A stretch of DNA of 64,000 bases from an uncultured Prevotellaceae bacterium (GCA_900316585.1 ONDM01000008.1:119874-183873); one strand, 5' to 3'. Positions 34,377-43,394 are shown, counted from the first letter of the stretch. Made by a program: numbers and translations. Notes: a model not told the origin generated them from the letters alone.

Positions 34377-37034
34377 TCATTTTACCTTCAATTTGAACAC
34401 ATGGGTGCCAGCTTTCAGTTTCTTCTGGTATTCTCCCTGCACATTGGATGGAAGAGTCAGGCTGGCAGTGCTGTTTGCAGGGACGGTCACCGTGTAAGTT
34501 ACCACATTTCCCTTGAACTGCCACTTGGAAACAATCTCACCTTGAGGTCCCCGGAAACGGCACTCGAACTGACCCATCGTTTTCACAAAGTAAGGCTTCA
34601 GGATAATATGCCTATAGCCTGGCTTGACAGGGTCTGGATAGATGCCACCTAGTCCCTTGTAGAAATAGGCCCCTATCTCACCGAACATCATATGATTATT
34701 GGAGTCGTCCCTAGCTGCATCTAGATCCCAGTTCTCCAACAGGGTAGTATGTCCATTTACCATCCACCATCCCCAAGATGGGTAAGTGTCCTGTACGGCA
34801 ACCCTGTAAGCTGTTTCCTGGTATCCGTTCATGCACAAGGCATTCAGCAGGGCCTTGCTGCCCAGCACGCCCACATCCAAGTGATAGTTGTTTTCCACCA
34901 CTTTCCGGTTCAGGTTCAAAGCCACCTTTTCCACGCATTCATCCGGTACCAATCCCCAGTGCAAGGGAACACTCAATTCTGTCTGACTGCCGCTGGCATA
35001 GATACCCTTCTCCCTATCCAGATATTTATCGTTCACAGCCTTACGAATACGCTCTGCCAAGTCGGCATAATAGGCATAGTCGTCCAGCTTATCCAATAGA
35101 CGGGCTGCATCGCGTAGGATACAGGCATCCTTGTAGAAATAGCAAGAGTTCGTCAGTTTCTTGTCCGATAGTGTCTTCACCGGAATCCAGTCGCCACGGC
35201 CCCAATTAGTAATGAGTCCGTCACTCGTGCGCTCCACATAGTCCACATAGCGTTTGATGTTCTCATAGTTATCAGCCAGTGGTTTCAGGTCCCCATAGAA
35301 CAGGTAAAGGTTCCACGGAATGATGGCGATGGTACTGGTCCAGTCCAAACCACAGTCCATGCTGTATCCCCATCCGCTAGTCGGGATAATGTCTGGGAGC
35401 ATACCATTGGGTTGTTGCTCGTCCCGGTGGTCGGTCAGCCACTTCTCATAAACCGTGATTCCATCGAAGTTGTATAGCGCTGTCTCTATGGCCAGATGGC
35501 CGTCTCCGGTCCATCCGTTCTTTTCTCGTTGCGGACAATCGGTGGGGTAGCCCATGAGATTAGAGAGATAAGAATTGTCGGTGGCAAAGCAGAGCTGGTT
35601 CACCAGTTTGCTGGCTGAGCTGATGTATCCCACCTTCTCCACATCGCTATGCACGAAATACGCAGTGATGCTCTCCTTGCTCAATTCCAACGGCTGGTCG
35701 GAAACTACCTCCACATATTGGAACCCCTTATAGCTGAACGGAGCCATGAACTCGTCTTCCTCCCCATCCAGATAGAGAATATCAGTCTGGAAAGGTTCCT
35801 TCTCTTTGTCACCAGTGTAATAGACATCCACATTGCTCTGGTCCACATGCCCGTCGGCATACAGTCGTTCCCCATGGACCAATTTAACTTTCGTGCCAGC
35901 CTTTCCCTTCAGTTTCACACGAGTCACCCCTGCCATGTTCCTGCCGAAGTCAAACACATAGTTTGTATCACTGAATTTCTTCAAGTTTACAGTGTGTATA
36001 GCCTCCACCCTACGGATAGGCACGGCCTGCTGGGCAGTGATGTTTCCGGAAGGAGCCTTCCGGTAACCCACCCCATTCCACTTGCTATCGTCGAAGTCCA
36101 CCGTGTTCCAGTCCTTCTGTTCCAGCCGGAAGTCATAGTGCTCACCGGTATAGATATTCGTATAGATAAGCGGACCACCTGATGTTTTCCAGCTCAGATC
36201 CGTAGGGATGACCTCCGTGGTGCCGTCAGTGTAGGTCACCCTAACATCCATGCAAAAGGTAGGACGATTACGCCAAGGTGCCCTCTCAAAGTTCCACACA
36301 GCTAGGGCCTGATGGTTGTACCATCCATTTCCCAGCAGAACCCCCAGCACATTCTTCCCCTGCTGCAACTGGGACGTGATGTCGTAGGTCACATACAGGT
36401 TACGTTTGTCATAATTGGTGTACAAAGGGTCCAACCAGTGGTCTCCTACACGCTGTCCGTTCACATACAGTTCATATAGGCCTCCCACAGCGATGTAGGC
36501 TCTAGCAGTCTTAACTTTCTTTCCTAGTTCGAAAGACTTACGGAAGTAAGGAGCCGGACGCTTGTCGATGTCTTCCCCATCGCTTATCCAGGAACCTTGC
36601 CAGTTCGTCATGCTCATGTGTCCGGTCTCGAAGGATGCCACAGAGCTCTGCACTCCCTCTCCGTTCATATCGCCAACCAGCACTCTCCAGAAATATCGCG
36701 TATAAGGCTTCAAGGGGGCACCTCTGTATCGGAACAAGGTGGAGCCATCCTTCACCTTCCCCGTGTTCCACACCTTGGCTTCCCCGTTCAGTACAGCCAG
36801 GGAGTCTGTCCCCACCCATACTTGGTAGAAAGTCTGACGAGCTCCCATCCTGTCATCCTGCATCTGCCAGGTGAGCCTGGGATGAGGGTTGTCCAGTCCC
36901 AGCGGACTCACCAAATAATCCGTTCTCAACTGCGTAATGGAGCAGGTCTGTCCCATTGCCACAATCGTATAGCATACTGCAGCAATCAGCAGGATGCACT
37001 TCTGTATTCCGTTTCTCATAGCCTCTTTTTTCAT
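34377..37034 (-). CDS. Alpha-L-rhamnosidase, GH78
   Basis: An 885-residue exported glycoside hydrolase with a signal peptide (cleavage after AMGQ). Domains in order: an N-terminal Ig-like domain (LRTDYLVSPLGLDNPHPRLTWQM), a rhamnosidase N-terminal beta-sandwich (RAYIAVGGLYELYVNGQRVGDHWLDP), an (alpha/alpha)6 catalytic barrel with TDCPQREKNGWTGDG (catalytic acidic residues, D499 first) and a C-terminal beta-sandwich. It removes terminal alpha-L-rhamnose from plant glycans or glycosides. I start it at MKKEAM since the promoter at 37053-37085 lies inside the longer frame. Divergent from a GH16 gene. Confidence 0.92.
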   Translation of the reverse strand: MKKEAMRNGIQKCILLIAAVCYTIVAMGQTCSITQLRTDYLVSPLGLDNPHPRLTWQMQDDRMGARQTFYQVWVGTDSLAVLNGEAKVWNTGKVKDGSTLFRYRGAPLKPYTRYFWRVLVGDMNGEGVQSSVASFETGHMSMTNWQGSWISDGEDIDKRPAPYFRKSFELGKKVKTARAYIAVGGLYELYVNGQRVGDHWLDPLYTNYDKRNLYVTYDITSQLQQGKNVLGVLLGNGWYNHQALAVWNFERAPWRNRPTFCMDVRVTYTDGTTEVIPTDLSWKTSGGPLIYTNIYTGEHYDFRLEQKDWNTVDFDDSKWNGVGYRKAPSGNITAQQAVPIRRVEAIHTVNLKKFSDTNYVFDFGRNMAGVTRVKLKGKAGTKVKLVHGERLYADGHVDQSNVDVYYTGDKEKEPFQTDILYLDGEEDEFMAPFSYKGFQYVEVVSDQPLELSKESITAYFVHSDVEKVGYISSASKLVNQLCFATDNSYLSNLMGYPTDCPQREKNGWTGDGHLAIETALYNFDGITVYEKWLTDHRDEQQPNGMLPDIIPTSGWGYSMDCGLDWTSTIAIIPWNLYLFYGDLKPLADNYENIKRYVDYVERTSDGLITNWGRGDWIPVKTLSDKKLTNSCYFYKDACILRDAARLLDKLDDYAYYADLAERIRKAVNDKYLDREKGIYASGSQTELSVPLHWGLVPDECVEKVALNLNRKVVENNYHLDVGVLGSKALLNALCMNGYQETAYRVAVQDTYPSWGWWMVNGHTTLLENWDLDAARDDSNNHMMFGEIGAYFYKGLGGIYPDPVKPGYRHIILKPYFVKTMGQFECRFRGPQGEIVSKWQFKGNVVTYTVTVPANSTASLTLPSNVQGEYQKKLKAGTHVFKLKVK

Positions 37035-37052
37035 AAATAGACCCGAATACCA

Positions 37053-37085
37053 CAAAGATAGGCAAATTTCAGCTATTCTGACAAA
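37053..37085 (-). promoter_or_regulatory. Promoter of the GH78 gene
   Basis: On the minus strand TTTG (37085-37082), 21 bases, then TATCTTTG (37060-37053), 18 bases before the ATG at 37034. Confidence 0.7.
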
Positions 37086-37124
37086 TCGGAACATACTTTC
37101 TTCACTCGTTTGCAGATTTCTTTG

Positions 37125-37132
37125 TACCTTTG
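37125..37132 (+). promoter_or_regulatory. -7 box of the GH16 gene
   Basis: TACCTTTG, 32 bases before the ATG at 37165. No good -33 element at the usual distance. Confidence 0.55.
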
Positions 37133-37164
37133 GTCAACCTATAGAATTCTAAACCATATCTGAG

Positions 37165-38118
37165 ATGAAAACATTGAACATTATTTTAGTTGCATTCGGT
37201 CTGATTCCCCTGGTGGCCTACGGACAGGAAACCGATAGCCGGTTCATGCAGGGGTTCACGGAGAACTTCAGCACCTCGGAACCGCAGTACTTTAATATGG
37301 ACGGCTCTAAGATTCGCTACTACAGCGGTGTACATTCCCTTATCGAGGAAAACACTGACGTGATGCTCATGAGCATCCAACCCACTGATCCTTGGGGTGC
37401 AGGCAGAGGTCCGCAGATTACCTCTCCCCAGATGACCCACTTCGGCCGTTACTCTGCCCGTATCCGGGTGGCCGACGTCAAAGAGGCACAGCCTAATATC
37501 GGCGTGGTGACTGGTTACTTCACCTATCGGTTCACGAAAGGTTACGGCTTGAGCGAAATCGACTTTGAATGGCTGATGGCAGACCCCACGATTATCTACG
37601 TAGGCACCTGGACTAGTGCTCCCGACGATGGAAGGAAACTCCAGCGAGTGGGACGAACCATCAACCTGGCCAAGGGTGAGATTCTCTACACCAACTACAG
37701 GTCATACCACGACGGTAAAGATTTCCAGAGTATCAACCACTACTTCGACGAATCCGACGATGCTGCAAACACCCCACGGACCATTCCTGCCATTGCGGAC
37801 TACGATGCCTCCAAACGATTCTATGTCTACGGCTTCGACTGGTACCCGAACCGTCTTACCTGGTGGATGGAACATCCGGAAACCGGAGAGAAAATCATCC
37901 TGTGGGACTATCAGGGAACCACACCTCATTTCAGCGGCATTCCACAGTCTCCCACTACCCACATGCTGAATTTCTGGCATACCAACAACTGGCCGGTGGA
38001 TACCAACCCTAACTCCATCGAGGCACCGAAGTATCCTTATACGATGGAAGTAGACTGGATGAAATACGAACCCTTCGACGACCTGAATGCCGCATGGAGG
38101 GCAGAAAATAAATTTTAA
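37165..38118 (+). CDS. Glycoside hydrolase family 16
   Basis: A 317-residue exported protein (signal peptide ends at VAYGQ). The catalytic signature is E131-I-D-F-E135 in SEIDFEWL, where the first Glu is the nucleophile, D133 assists and the second Glu is the acid/base. FGRYSARIRV, HTNNWP and the terminal YTMEVDWMKYEPF are also GH16-like. GH16 enzymes cleave beta-1,3/1,4-glucans, agars or other beta-glycans; the subgroup cannot be told by eye. It is divergent from the GH78 gene without a SusC/SusD pair nearby. Confidence 0.88.
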   Translation: MKTLNIILVAFGLIPLVAYGQETDSRFMQGFTENFSTSEPQYFNMDGSKIRYYSGVHSLIEENTDVMLMSIQPTDPWGAGRGPQITSPQMTHFGRYSARIRVADVKEAQPNIGVVTGYFTYRFTKGYGLSEIDFEWLMADPTIIYVGTWTSAPDDGRKLQRVGRTINLAKGEILYTNYRSYHDGKDFQSINHYFDESDDAANTPRTIPAIADYDASKRFYVYGFDWYPNRLTWWMEHPETGEKIILWDYQGTTPHFSGIPQSPTTHMLNFWHTNNWPVDTNPNSIEAPKYPYTMEVDWMKYEPFDDLNAAWRAENKF

Positions 38119-38191
38119 GAGAACTATCTAAATTATTTTTTGTACCTTTGTTCTGTAAATGGTTCTGCCGAAGACAGGAGGGGCCCCATGT

Positions 38192-38242
38192 TGTAAAGGA
38201 AAAGTGTAAAAACACTTTACAATTCTGTAAAGGACCTTTACA
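38192..38242 (+). promoter_or_regulatory. TGTAAAG operator array upstream of the NtrC-type regulator (site A)
   Basis: A lone TGTAAAG (38192-38198) is followed by two 17-bp palindromes of the form TGTAAAR-N3-CTTTACA at 38205-38221 and 38226-38242, spaced 21 bases centre to centre (two helical turns). They end 56 bases before a sigma-54-like promoter. The position fits enhancer sites of the regulator encoded just downstream. Confidence 0.7.
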
Positions 38243-38297
38243 CCCTAAAAGCCTATCTAAAGACGGAAACGGCTGGGAACCAGCACTCTAGGGAGCA

Positions 38298-38312
38298 TGG
38301 CACACCTATTGT
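38298..38312 (+). promoter_or_regulatory. Sigma-54-like -24/-12 promoter of the regulator operon
   Basis: TGGCACACCTATTGT, with GG and GT separated by 10 bases. The -24 half (TGGCAC) is perfect; the -12 half has GT for GC. It lies 31 bases before the ATG. A separate TACCTTTG box at 38143-38150 could give basal sigma-A-type expression. Confidence 0.6.
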
Positions 38313-38343
38313 CCTTCTCTAGGCAAAAAACAGAATATAATAT

Positions 38344-39717
38344 ATGGCTTCAAAAATAGGAAAGATACTGATAGTGGACGACAACGCCGGTATCCGTAAG
38401 GCGCTGGAAATCCTCTTGCCCCTGTATTTTGCAGAGGTAAAAACCATTCCGTCACCTGCCACCCTCATCAGGGCACTTGAACAGTTCCGCCCAGATGTAG
38501 TGCTGCTGGACATGAATTTCAACACCTCCATCAATACCGGCAACGAGGGTCTGTACTGGACCTCCGAACTGAAGAAGATGGCTCCCGATGTGGAAGTGGT
38601 GCTGTTCACAGCCTATGCCGATATCCAGTTGGCAGTGGAAGGCATGAAACGGGGTGCCTTCGACTTCATTGTCAAACCGTGGGACAACAGCAAATTAGTG
38701 GAGGTGCTGAGTTCTGCACGCGATAAGGCCCGGAAGGCCCTGCACCGAGATACCCATCCGAAATCGGGTTCCCCGGCTGCATCCCCTTCTGCTACCCCCA
38801 TGTTCTGGGGTAACAGTCCTTCCATGAAGGTCATCCAGAAGACAATCACCAAGATTGCTCCTACCGATGCTACCGTACTTATCACAGGTGAGAACGGAAC
38901 CGGAAAGGATGTGCTGGCACAGGAAATTCATGCGCACAGTCTGCGGAGCGACAGACCAATGGTGGCTGTGGATGCCGGAGCCATCACAGAGACACTATTT
39001 GAAAGTGAACTCTTCGGTCATGTGAAAGGTGCCTTCACCGATGCCCATGCCGACCATGCCGGCAAATTCGAGCAGGCTGATGGCAGCACGCTCTTCCTGG
39101 ATGAGATAGGGAATATCCCCCTCCACCTGCAGGCAAAGCTACTCCGTGCCATCCAGAACCGTAGCATCGTACGAGTGGGTGGAACAGAGGCTAAACCTGT
39201 GAACATCCGTCTCATCTGTGCCACGAACATGGACTTGGATTCACTGGTAAGGGAAGGGCGTTTCCGGGAGGACCTCTACTACCGCATCAACACCGTGCAC
39301 ATTGCACTCCCACCACTCCGGGAACGCCGGGAAGACATCGTTCCCCTGGCTCAGATGTTCCTGTCCCGATATGCGGAAAAGTACCACCGACCTCTTACCG
39401 GGTTTGATGAACCGGCTGCAGAGATGCTCCGCAATTACCGTTGGAGCGGAAACATCAGGGAGCTGTTGAACTGCATTGAGAAAGCGGTCATCCTTTCCGA
39501 GGGAACCATCCTGACCAGCAAGGACATCCAGCTGGACCAGAGCACTGCATCTCGTACTGCCAGCACCCCTACCATCAAGGCCATCAGCGAGGCCGATGAG
39601 GAACGAATCGTGAGGGATGCCATGACACGGACGGGAGGCAATATATCGGCTGCAGCCAAGATGCTGGGTGTGAGCCGACCCACACTCTATGCAAAACTGA
39701 AAAAATACGGCCTATGA
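38344..39717 (+). CDS. NtrC-family sigma-54-dependent response regulator
   Basis: A 457-residue regulator. Receiver domain about 1-120 with phospho-acceptor D56 (LLDMNF). An AAA+ domain (about 145-375) has Walker A GENGTGKD at 182-189 and Walker B LFLDEI with D253/E254. The sigma-54 contact loop at 229-234 reads GAFTDA, not the usual GAFTGA. A Fis-type HTH ends the protein (NISAAAKMLGVSRPTLYAKLKKYGL). It should activate sigma-54 promoters from distant palindromic sites, and such sites occur three times in this window. It overlaps the kinase gene by 4 bases (ATGA), forming a two-component system. Confidence 0.94.
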   Translation: MASKIGKILIVDDNAGIRKALEILLPLYFAEVKTIPSPATLIRALEQFRPDVVLLDMNFNTSINTGNEGLYWTSELKKMAPDVEVVLFTAYADIQLAVEGMKRGAFDFIVKPWDNSKLVEVLSSARDKARKALHRDTHPKSGSPAASPSATPMFWGNSPSMKVIQKTITKIAPTDATVLITGENGTGKDVLAQEIHAHSLRSDRPMVAVDAGAITETLFESELFGHVKGAFTDAHADHAGKFEQADGSTLFLDEIGNIPLHLQAKLLRAIQNRSIVRVGGTEAKPVNIRLICATNMDLDSLVREGRFREDLYYRINTVHIALPPLRERREDIVPLAQMFLSRYAEKYHRPLTGFDEPAAEMLRNYRWSGNIRELLNCIEKAVILSEGTILTSKDIQLDQSTASRTASTPTIKAISEADEERIVRDAMTRTGGNISAAAKMLGVSRPTLYAKLKKYGL

Positions 39718-40595
39718 CTTTTACCTTATGGCAACTGATAGGAACAGCAATCATCGTCGCAGTCGTAGTGGCGGTGATTGCTGTTGTCCATACACGCCGT
39801 AAGGATATCCGGAAAGTAGCCTACATGATGGATGCGCTAGAGGACGGGGAACTCAACTTCCGTTTCCAGGACAAGAACAAGTTCAACCGCACCCTGAACC
39901 GTATCCGAACCATCTTCGAGAAACAGCGTCAAGCGCATGAGCAAGACTCCTGGACCAAGCTTATCCGGGTGCTTACCCATGAAATCATGAACACCGTGGC
40001 TCCCATCTCCTCGCTGAGCGATGCCCTGGCCAAGTCCATGGACGAGAATGGACACAGCGAACTGGACGTGAAGGAAGGACTGGAAACCATCTCCGACAGT
40101 TCCAAGAACCTCATCGACTTTGTGCAGACCTACCGTCAGCTCAGTGGTGTAGCCAGACCTATAAAGAAGGCACTCGTCCTGCAAGACCTGATGAACCAGG
40201 TCATCTCCCTGAACAGCGAATTTGTGTCGTCCAGTGGAGCGATCTGCACCTATCACCCTCTGGAGCCAGACCTGATGATCTATGCCGATGAAGGACAGAT
40301 TTCTCAGATTTTCATCAACCTTATCAAGAATGCGGTACAGGCAGAGGCCAAACAAATCCGCATCACAGCCAAGCTGGGAGCTGATGATGAGGTCATCATT
40401 CAGGTAGCCAACGACGGCAAGCCTATCCCAGTGAGCAGCCAGGAGCAAATCTTTATCCCATTCTACACCACCAAGAAGGAAGGCTCCGGCATCGGACTGA
40501 GTATCTCCCGACAAATTATGCGCAACCACAACGGAAGCATCGAGCTCCTCCAGAGCAATGCTGCCCAAACCATCTTTGAACTGCGGTTCCGATAA
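39714..40595 (+). CDS. Sensor histidine kinase with a single membrane span
   Basis: A 293-residue kinase, short for its class. One N-terminal span (about residues 7-27) is followed at once by a HAMP-like linker (MDALEDGELNFRF), the phosphorylation site H89 in THEIMNTVAP, the N box NLIKNAVQA and G boxes VANDG and GSGIGLSIS. There is no periplasmic sensor domain, so it may sense the membrane itself or a partner protein. Start codon overlaps the regulator stop (ATGA), indicating translational coupling. It is the cognate kinase of the NtrC-type regulator by position. Confidence 0.92.
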   Translation: MTFTLWQLIGTAIIVAVVVAVIAVVHTRRKDIRKVAYMMDALEDGELNFRFQDKNKFNRTLNRIRTIFEKQRQAHEQDSWTKLIRVLTHEIMNTVAPISSLSDALAKSMDENGHSELDVKEGLETISDSSKNLIDFVQTYRQLSGVARPIKKALVLQDLMNQVISLNSEFVSSSGAICTYHPLEPDLMIYADEGQISQIFINLIKNAVQAEAKQIRITAKLGADDEVIIQVANDGKPIPVSSQEQIFIPFYTTKKEGSGIGLSISRQIMRNHNGSIELLQSNAAQTIFELRFR

Positions 40596-40606
40596 CCCCT
40601 GTAACT

Positions 40607-40661
40607 TGTAAAGAAAGTGTAAAAGGTGTAAAGTGCTTTACAACATTTTACACCTTTTACA
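40607..40661 (+). promoter_or_regulatory. Six-heptamer TGTAAAG operator array upstream of the export operon (site B)
   Basis: Three direct heptamers (40607-40613, 40618-40624, 40627-40633) face three inverted ones (40636-40642, 40646-40652, 40655-40661), spaced 9-11 bases. The inner pair is TGTAAAG-TG-CTTTACA. The outer arms 40618-40632 and 40647-40661 are a perfect 15-bp inverted repeat followed by five T, so the array may also terminate the kinase transcript. It ends 36 bases before the sigma-54 promoter. Confidence 0.75.
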
Positions 40662-40697
40662 TTTTTCCAAATCATTATCATTCAGCATTTTACGAGT

Positions 40698-40713
40698 TTG
40701 GCACGGGAAATGC
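40698..40713 (+). promoter_or_regulatory. Sigma-54 -24/-12 promoter of the TolC-adaptor-ABC operon
   Basis: TTGGCACGGGAAATGC: a perfect -24 half and GG-N10-GC spacing, matching the consensus TTGGCACGnnnnTTGC at all but one core base. It lies 37 bases before the ATG at 40751. Confidence 0.85.
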
Positions 40714-40750
40714 TTCCACTTTGGCATAATGACAAATAAAAAATCAGACT

Positions 40751-42130
40751 ATGATAAAAAAGTTTTTCATAACTGCCCTATTCGCTACTGCCGGAAGCCT
40801 GGCTTATGGCACACAGCAGGCCGACTCTCTGGGGAAAATCATGACCTTGAAAGAGTGCATGGCCTACGCCATCTCCAACTCCACCAAGATGCGAATTCAG
40901 AAGGCAGCCATCGGTGATGCACAAATAGCCCGACGCGATGCAGCTCTGGCACTATTCACCCCTACCATCTCCGGACAGACCTATGCCTACTACAATTTCG
41001 GACGTAGCATCGACCCGCAGACCAATACCTATTTTAATACCACGTCGTTCCACAACAACTACGGTGTGAGCGTGGGATATGATTTGTTCGACGGCTTCCA
41101 GGCTGTGAACAACTACAAAATTTCCCGAACCGGCATGCAGATAGCCCGTTCCCAGCAAGACCAGGTGGAAGCCGACATCTGCCTAGCTGTCATGGAGGCG
41201 TATTACAATGTGGTGTACTACAAGCGACTGGCTGATGTGTACCAAGAGCAGGTGGAAGCTGCTGAACAGTCGCTCCTGAAAGCTCGCCGACAGGAAGAAC
41301 TGGGACAGAAAGGTCATGCCGATGTCATCCAGATGGAGGCAGACCTGGCCGACCGGAAATACGATTTCACCAACACCCACAACATGTACCTAGATCAGAA
41401 GATGGTTCTCACGGACCTGATGTTCTGGCCGGAAGACGAAGTACTGGAGATTTCCACCAATCTAGAGGAACTTTCCACCTCTGCCTCACAGCTGGACGAT
41501 ACCATGCTGGAAGAAAAGGGTATGGATGCACAGAGTGTAGTGGACTATGCCCTCACACACAACCCCAACGTGAAGATTGCCCAGTGGCAGGAGCAGAACG
41601 CACGAAGGGAACTGAACACAGCCAAATGGCAACTGCTGCCTTCCATCGGTATCTATGCCGGTTGGAGCACCAGCTACTATACATACCAAGGCGCAGAGAC
41701 CGCTTCCTTCGGAGACCAGTTCCGGAACAACCGGGGTGAATATGTGGAAGTGAGCCTCTCCATCCCCCTCTGGGACCGTCTGAGCCGTCACTCCAAGATT
41801 TCCAAGAAAAAGCATGCCTACCAGAAAGCCTCAGCCGAGCTGGAGCAGAAACGTAGGGATATTGAGTCGGAAGTACGCAGAGCCATCCAGGATAGAGACG
41901 GAAGTGCCACCGCCTACCTGCAGGCACAGCAGAAGGCAGAGGTGCAGGCCGAAGCCTATGAGCTGAACCGGAAGAAACTGGAGCAAGGACTCATCTCCCC
42001 ACTAGAGTTCCAAACAGCCAACAACAATTACCTGAAGGCACAGGCCGATGAGATGAACTCCCTCTTCAAGTACCTCATCAAGCGGGCAGTAGTGAGATAT
42101 TATAATGGTGTAGAATATATAGAACAATAA
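40751..42130 (+). CDS. TolC family outer-membrane efflux protein
   Basis: A 459-residue exported protein (signal peptide ends near LAYG). It is mostly long alpha-helical coiled-coil segments with short strands, arranged in two repeats (about 30-230 and 250-455), the TolC/OEP fold (PF02321). Marks: LKECMAYAISNSTKMRIQKA and a second copy VVDYALTHNPNVKIAQWQEQ. The trimer forms an outer-membrane channel and periplasmic tunnel. It is the first gene after the sigma-54 promoter, 4 bases before the adaptor gene. Confidence 0.92.
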   Translation: MIKKFFITALFATAGSLAYGTQQADSLGKIMTLKECMAYAISNSTKMRIQKAAIGDAQIARRDAALALFTPTISGQTYAYYNFGRSIDPQTNTYFNTTSFHNNYGVSVGYDLFDGFQAVNNYKISRTGMQIARSQQDQVEADICLAVMEAYYNVVYYKRLADVYQEQVEAAEQSLLKARRQEELGQKGHADVIQMEADLADRKYDFTNTHNMYLDQKMVLTDLMFWPEDEVLEISTNLEELSTSASQLDDTMLEEKGMDAQSVVDYALTHNPNVKIAQWQEQNARRELNTAKWQLLPSIGIYAGWSTSYYTYQGAETASFGDQFRNNRGEYVEVSLSIPLWDRLSRHSKISKKKHAYQKASAELEQKRRDIESEVRRAIQDRDGSATAYLQAQQKAEVQAEAYELNRKKLEQGLISPLEFQTANNNYLKAQADEMNSLFKYLIKRAVVRYYNGVEYIEQ

Positions 42131-42134
42131 AGAT

Positions 42135-43391
42135 ATGGATAAGACTATCGAAAAGGTAACAGGCTGGAAGGTGGCATTCACCAAGAAGGCACTTCCTTAC
42201 TGGTTGGGCGCACTGCTCCTGGCATTCATCATTTACCTGATTGCCAGACCAAACAACAAGACACTGCGAGTAGAGAAGGATTCCGTAACAGTCTCTGCAG
42301 CACAAAAAGGAGAATTCAATGACTATATCCGCATCAGCGGACGTGTACAACCCATGACTACCATTCAACTCAGTCCGCAGGAAGGTGGAATCGTGGAGAA
42401 AATCCTCATCGAGGAGGGTTCCAAGGTGAACGCAGGAGATGCTATCCTGGTGCTCTCCAACGATAATCTGGACCTTCAGATCCTGAACTCTGAGGCCGAA
42501 CTGGCAGAAAAGGAAAATATCCTCCGAAACACGCAGATTCAGATGGAGCAGCAGAAGCTGGACATCCGTCAGAACGAGCTGGAGTACGGTACCCAGGTGG
42601 ATCGTATGCGCAGAGCCTACGAACAGCAGAAGGCACTCTACAATGATAAGCTGATAGCCAAGGAGGACTACCTGAAAGCACAGGAGGACTACCGACTGGC
42701 ACAGCAGAAACATGAGCTCATCCGTCAGCGGTCCAAGCAGGACAGCCTCTACCGGGGCACCCAAATTGACCGTATGGAAGAGAGCCTGGAGAACATGGTG
42801 CTGAATATGCAGATGATTCGCCGCAGGAAGGAGAACCTCATCGTGAAGGCCCCTATCGACGGAGAGCTAGGTCTGTTGGATGTGGTACTGGGACAGTCCA
42901 TTGCCAGCGGAACCAAGATTGGACAGATCAACTCTGTGGGCAACTACAAGGTGGAGGCTCAGATTGACGAGCACTACATCGACCGTGTCATTGCAGGACT
43001 GGAGGCCACCTTTGAGCGTCAGGGAGACACCTTCTCCACCGTCATCCGAAAGGTTTATCCAGAGGTACGCGACGGCAAGTTCAAAGCCGACTTCAAGTTC
43101 TCCGGAGAACAGCCGGACAACATCCGCAGCGGTCAGACCTACTACCTGAACCTGCAGCTGGGACAGCCCGAGGAAGCCATCATCATCCCTCGTGGTACCT
43201 TCTACCAGAAGACCGGAGGCAAGTGGATCTACGTGATGAGCAAAGACGGCAGCAAAGCCGTGAAGCGTGAAATCCGCATCGGACGCCAGAACCCACAGTA
43301 CTACGAAGTACTGGAAGGTCTGGAACCGGGAGAGAAAGTCATCACCTCCAGCTATGACACGTATGGAGACAGCGACGTTCTAGTATTTTAA
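42135..43391 (+). CDS. Periplasmic adaptor (membrane fusion protein, HlyD/MacA family)
   Basis: A 418-residue protein with one N-terminal membrane anchor (about 23-38). After it come a beta-barrel strand, half of a lipoyl domain (GGIVEKILIEEGSKVNAGDAILVL), a long coiled-coil hairpin (about 110-220), the second lipoyl half (LIVKAPIDGELGLLDVVLGQSI) and a C-terminal beta-barrel/membrane-proximal domain. It bridges the inner-membrane permease to the TolC-like channel. The operon order channel-adaptor-permease-ATPase makes this a MacAB-like tripartite exporter. Confidence 0.92.
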   Translation: MDKTIEKVTGWKVAFTKKALPYWLGALLLAFIIYLIARPNNKTLRVEKDSVTVSAAQKGEFNDYIRISGRVQPMTTIQLSPQEGGIVEKILIEEGSKVNAGDAILVLSNDNLDLQILNSEAELAEKENILRNTQIQMEQQKLDIRQNELEYGTQVDRMRRAYEQQKALYNDKLIAKEDYLKAQEDYRLAQQKHELIRQRSKQDSLYRGTQIDRMEESLENMVLNMQMIRRRKENLIVKAPIDGELGLLDVVLGQSIASGTKIGQINSVGNYKVEAQIDEHYIDRVIAGLEATFERQGDTFSTVIRKVYPEVRDGKFKADFKFSGEQPDNIRSGQTYYLNLQLGQPEEAIIIPRGTFYQKTGGKWIYVMSKDGSKAVKREIRIGRQNPQYYEVLEGLEPGEKVITSSYDTYGDSDVLVF

Positions 43392-43394
43392 GCC

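Noticed and set aside
38143..38150. TACCTTTG box as the sole promoter of the NtrC-type regulator
   Set aside because: It is a valid -7 box but lacks a -33 partner and lies 194 bases from the gene; I treat it as possible basal expression beside the sigma-54-like promoter.
39837..40568. A 243-codon open frame antisense to the histidine kinase
   Set aside because: The kinase motifs (H, N and G boxes) are clear on the other strand; the antisense product has no recognisable features.
42078..42764. A 228-codon open frame antisense to the adaptor gene
   Set aside because: Leucine/valine-rich shadow of a coiled-coil coding region; no supporting signals.
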